Part shown: piece after piece, positions 5,765-7,741 of the stretch | Layout of the letters: every line of letters begins with the position of its first letter | Position numbering within the stretch: the first letter of the stretch is position 1 | Assembly: GCA_017621905.1 (NCBI GenBank) | Contig: JAGASC010000202.1 | Span: 1-7,741 of the forward strand | Direction of reading: 5' to 3' | From: Roseburia sp. | GTDB taxonomy: Bacteria; Bacillota; Clostridia; Lachnospirales; Lachnospiraceae | DNA: 7,741 bases | Notes under the pieces: model-generated | The model's input: the letters and a program-made list of their open reading frames with translations, nothing else | Database searches by the model: none | Told to the model about the DNA's origin: nothing | Made by a program: the position numbers and the translations under genes

Positions 5765-5793
5765 TTGACAACGATTCGGACAGGATGTATGAT
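5765..5793 (+). promoter_or_regulatory. Sigma-70 promoter of the aldolase gene
   Basis: TTGACA (5765-5770), 17 bp, TATGAT (5788-5793). Expected start is near 5800, giving a leader of about 93 nt. The -35 lies 16 bp from the -35 of the outer minus-strand promoter, so the two are back to back. The leader can pair GGTTA (5806-5810) with TAACC (5841-5845) around a smaller CTGT/ACAG hairpin, significance unknown. Confidence 0.8.
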
Positions 5794-5892
5794 GAAGCCA
5801 CGATAGGTTATGATTCCTGATCATGTCTGTCTGCGAACAGTAACCGAAAAATTCTTTTTATGATAACTGAAAGAAGGAAAGGACAACAAATC

Positions 5893-6567
5893 ATGAAATA
5901 TTTAATCGACACAGGAAACCTTGCCGAGATAAAACATTGCAATGAATTTTACCCTCTGGCCGGCGTTACAACAAACCCCACTCTGGTAGCGAAGGAGAAG
6001 TCTGATTTCTGGACACTGATCAAAGAAATAAGAAACATTATAGGCCCGGATAAAATGCTCCACGTGCAGACCGTGCAGACCACTGCCGAGAAAATGGTGG
6101 AGGAAGCAAAGCTGATAAAAGAAACGGTGGGCGGAGAGTTCTACGTTAAGATTCCAATCGGAGAAGAAGGCTTAAAAGCGACCATGATGTTAAAAGAACT
6201 TGGAATCGGCGTCACCATGACAGCCATTTTCACACCGGCACAGGCGCTGATCGCAGCAAAAGCAGGCGCATCTTTCGTTGCGCCTTACGTGAACAGACTG
6301 GATAACATCATCGGCGATGGTGTCAGAGTGGTGGAGGATATCGTGCAGGAATTCGAACTGTACGGCCTGGACTGCCAGGTGCTGGCGGCAAGCTTTAAGA
6401 ACTGCGAGCAGATACATAAGTGTGCACTGGCAGGCTGCCATACAGTTACGATAGCATCCGATTTGTTTAAATCAGTGATCGCACATCCGATGACGGATGC
6501 TGCAGTGGCAGGCTTCGAGAAAGACTGGAAGGCGATGTACGGAGACAAGAAGATATTGGATTTTTAA
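5893..6567 (+). CDS. Fructose-6-phosphate aldolase-like protein (FSA/TalC transaldolase family)
   Basis: A 224-aa class I aldolase of the small transaldolase family. It closely tracks E. coli FSA, for example PLAGVTTNP (21-29), APYVNR (130-135), LAASFK (164-169) and a shared C-terminal region. Lys86 in FYVKIP is the Schiff-base lysine; Asp6, Asn28, Gln59, Tyr132, Arg135 and Ser167 fill FSA active-site positions. Gln59 and Tyr132 are the FSA-type choice rather than the Glu and Phe of true transaldolases, so cleavage or synthesis with dihydroxyacetone-like donors is more likely than transaldol transfer. The start is ATG5893 (MKYLIDTGN) with AAAGGA 9 nt before; the frame is open from 5860 but that start lacks a site. 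It is divergent from the SIS operon and shares its control region, so it probably belongs to the same pathway. The physiological substrate is unknown. Confidence 0.9.
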   Translation: MKYLIDTGNLAEIKHCNEFYPLAGVTTNPTLVAKEKSDFWTLIKEIRNIIGPDKMLHVQTVQTTAEKMVEEAKLIKETVGGEFYVKIPIGEEGLKATMMLKELGIGVTMTAIFTPAQALIAAKAGASFVAPYVNRLDNIIGDGVRVVEDIVQEFELYGLDCQVLAASFKNCEQIHKCALAGCHTVTIASDLFKSVIAHPMTDAAVAGFEKDWKAMYGDKKILDF

Positions 6568-6610
6568 GACGAAAAAGCCTCAAAAATTACCTGAATATAT
6601 ATGAGTTATT

Positions 6611-6664
6611 CAAAAATCCCCTTATAGCAAACACATGGAAATGCTTTGCTATGGGGGATTTTTG
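6611..6664. terminator. Bidirectional terminator between the aldolase and Rpn-like genes
   Basis: Near-perfect 20-bp stem: arms 6611-6631 and 6645-6664, with AAAAATCCCC at one end, GGGGGATTTTT at the other, and ATAGCAAA/TTTGCTAT inside. Each strand ends in T5. It terminates the plus-strand aldolase transcript and the convergent Rpn-like gene. The rest of 6568-6717 shows nothing further. Confidence 0.85.
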
Positions 6665-6717
6665 AGAATTTTTTATAGTTTATATTTTTTAAAGGTACCA
6701 CAAAACATACATAATAT

Positions 6718-7722
6718 TTATTCTTTAGGTACGTTATGTTTCGCGTCTTCCTGCTCTTTTTTTAATTGCCGGACAGTCTCTAAAGGTAAGCCAATTCGTT
6801 CGGCGATTGTCTGCTCGTCCAGCAAATCGAGAAGATTTTTGGCATTTTTTAATTTATTTTCATTTTCACCCTCATAAATCCCTTTATTTACCAACTTACG
6901 TCCCAACCTTGTCATACTAATATCCTCCATAATCTCATCTAAGTCCATAGACTCTAAAAATTTGTCTGCCATAGCATAAATCACCGCCTCAATCTTTCTA
7001 ATCTCTTCCGGTGGTACATCAGTGACCTGGCGCATAATCTCATATGTAGCTTTAATTCGCTCCTTCTGCGTCATTGTACCGCCCATTAAAGGACAAAGTG
7101 TCAGTGGTACAATATCCTGCTTGGTCAACGGTTCGCCCGCTTCAATTTTCCGCTGAAGTTTCGCAATCAACTGGTCTGCGTCCTCATCCTGCATAATAAT
7201 CGGATGAACGCGGTATGTATTGATTCCCTCCGTGAACTCAGTCATAGGCCTTTTGATGGTACCGGAGTACAATACATAAGTTGTTACCTCAACCTTGTGT
7301 TGATAACTGGTCAGAGCTTCATATGCGCGGAATCTCTTTAGCCCTACAAGCCCTTCGTTGGTACTCTGAAATTCGAAATGCTTCCAGGAACCATCCTCCA
7401 TAACAAGATTAAAGTCCTGATAAAGCTTCTGCAAGTCCAGATGCACCAGTTCCGTTGGTGCGAAGGATACGACTTTCCCGGGAATATGTAAGTAGGGGAG
7501 AAGTTCGTCCGCAAAAAAATGCATACTGGTTTTGAGTGCGCCATCCTCCTGCTGCTGTGCGTCGGAAGGCATGGGATATTGTTGTTGCATACCGGAAGAT
7601 AAAGTATCTTCCAGATGTTTCGCACCGGAAGAGATAAGTTCGTCCAGTCTTCCAATACCGGAAGAGTTTTCTTCTGGCACTGGTTGTAGTGCGCCCCGCT
7701 GGAGCACGCTTCTTTCTACCAT
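6718..7722 (-). CDS. Rpn-like PD-(D/E)XK nuclease-family protein (COG5464-like)
   Basis: A 334-aa protein resembling the Rpn/transposase-associated PD-(D/E)XK group common in many copies in gut Clostridia. The likely nuclease core is residues 65-175: Asp103 in YQDFNLVME, then Glu117-Phe-Gln119 in KHFEFQS (the ExQ version of the motif), followed by FRAYEALTSYQ. The C-terminal half is helical with a Glu/Lys-rich stretch, and ends in an HTH-like segment TIAERIGLPLETVRQLK (305-321) typical of the family. Related proteins are Mg-dependent DNases that raise recombination; activity here is untested. ATG7722 has GAAAGGA 6 nt upstream. The N-terminal 60 residues are low in similarity and hold an 11-residue repeat. 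No transposon ends were seen. Its promoter would be beyond the window. Confidence 0.75.
   Translation of the reverse strand: MVERSVLQRGALQPVPEENSSGIGRLDELISSGAKHLEDTLSSGMQQQYPMPSDAQQQEDGALKTSMHFFADELLPYLHIPGKVVSFAPTELVHLDLQKLYQDFNLVMEDGSWKHFEFQSTNEGLVGLKRFRAYEALTSYQHKVEVTTYVLYSGTIKRPMTEFTEGINTYRVHPIIMQDEDADQLIAKLQRKIEAGEPLTKQDIVPLTLCPLMGGTMTQKERIKATYEIMRQVTDVPPEEIRKIEAVIYAMADKFLESMDLDEIMEDISMTRLGRKLVNKGIYEGENENKLKNAKNLLDLLDEQTIAERIGLPLETVRQLKKEQEDAKHNVPKE
7591..7665 (-). repeat. 33-bp imperfect tandem repeat in the Rpn-like gene
   Basis: ACCGGAAGA occurs at 7591, 7624 and 7657, exactly 33 bp apart. It encodes an 11-residue unit of the form SSGxxxLxxxL (Ser-Ser-Gly at 20-22, 31-33 and 42-44). 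Because the period is a multiple of three, copy-number changes would keep the frame. Confidence 0.7.
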
Positions 7723-7741
7723 ATAGTATCCTTTCCGTAAA

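Noticed and set aside
5632..5820. 62-codon plus-strand frame in the divergent region
   Set aside because: It begins at the terminator hairpin and runs over two promoters, with no ribosome-binding site.
3408..6567. Sulfoquinovose transaldolase (sulfo-TAL) pathway
   Set aside because: The SIS plus transaldolase-family combination is suggestive, but no sulfoquinovosidase, sulfolactaldehyde enzyme or sulfonate exporter is present in the window.
6718..7722. Complete transposon around the Rpn-like gene
   Set aside because: No terminal inverted repeats, target duplication or accessory genes are visible. The flanking hairpin at 6611-6664 is a terminator.

Overview
The window looks like chromosomal DNA of an anaerobic, low-to-mid GC Firmicute, most likely a gut Clostridia or Lachnospiraceae member. 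Evidence is the AAAGGA/GGAGG ribosome-binding sites, textbook TTGACA-17-TATAAT promoters, hairpin plus T-run terminators, an ECF-type vitamin transporter subunit, and an Rpn/PD-(D/E)XK-type protein. I see no rRNA, tRNA, CRISPR array, complete insertion sequence or phage genes.

Layout. 1-186: non-coding, packed with inverted repeats (1-131). 187-1851 (+): a MalK/UgpC-type sugar ABC importer ATPase with a large helical insertion, standing alone and closed by a terminator (1858-1886). 2040-3183 (+): a two-gene overlapping unit of an ECF transporter S component and a uridine-kinase-like P-loop kinase. 3300-3390: two hairpins separating it from the convergent minus-strand operon. 5464-3408 (-): SIS-domain phosphosugar isomerase, archaeal-type triosephosphate-isomerase homologue, then a long YjbQ (UPF0047) protein. 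5465-5892: a 430-bp divergent control region. 5893-6567 (+): fructose-6-phosphate-aldolase/transaldolase-like enzyme. 6611-6664: bidirectional terminator. 7722-6718 (-): Rpn-like PD-(D/E)XK nuclease-family protein with an 11-residue repeat near its N terminus.

How the parts may work together. The SIS isomerase, TIM homologue and FSA-like aldolase are three enzymes of sugar-phosphate interconversion. They are transcribed divergently from one control region, with YjbQ as the operon's last gene. Together they look like a small dedicated catabolic or interconversion module (aldose-P to ketose-P, aldol cleavage, triose-P isomerisation). Its substrate cannot be read from the sequence, and several usual active-site positions are altered. 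The ECF S component plus kinase is a plausible uptake-and-trap pair for a vitamin or nucleoside-like compound.

The most interesting non-coding feature is in the divergent region. Two near-duplicate minus-strand promoters share a perfect -35/-10 and a TTCGAAA box at the identical offset. The inner one drives the SIS operon. The outer one reads only about 80 nt into a strong terminator, so it predicts a small RNA controlled by the same regulator as the operon.
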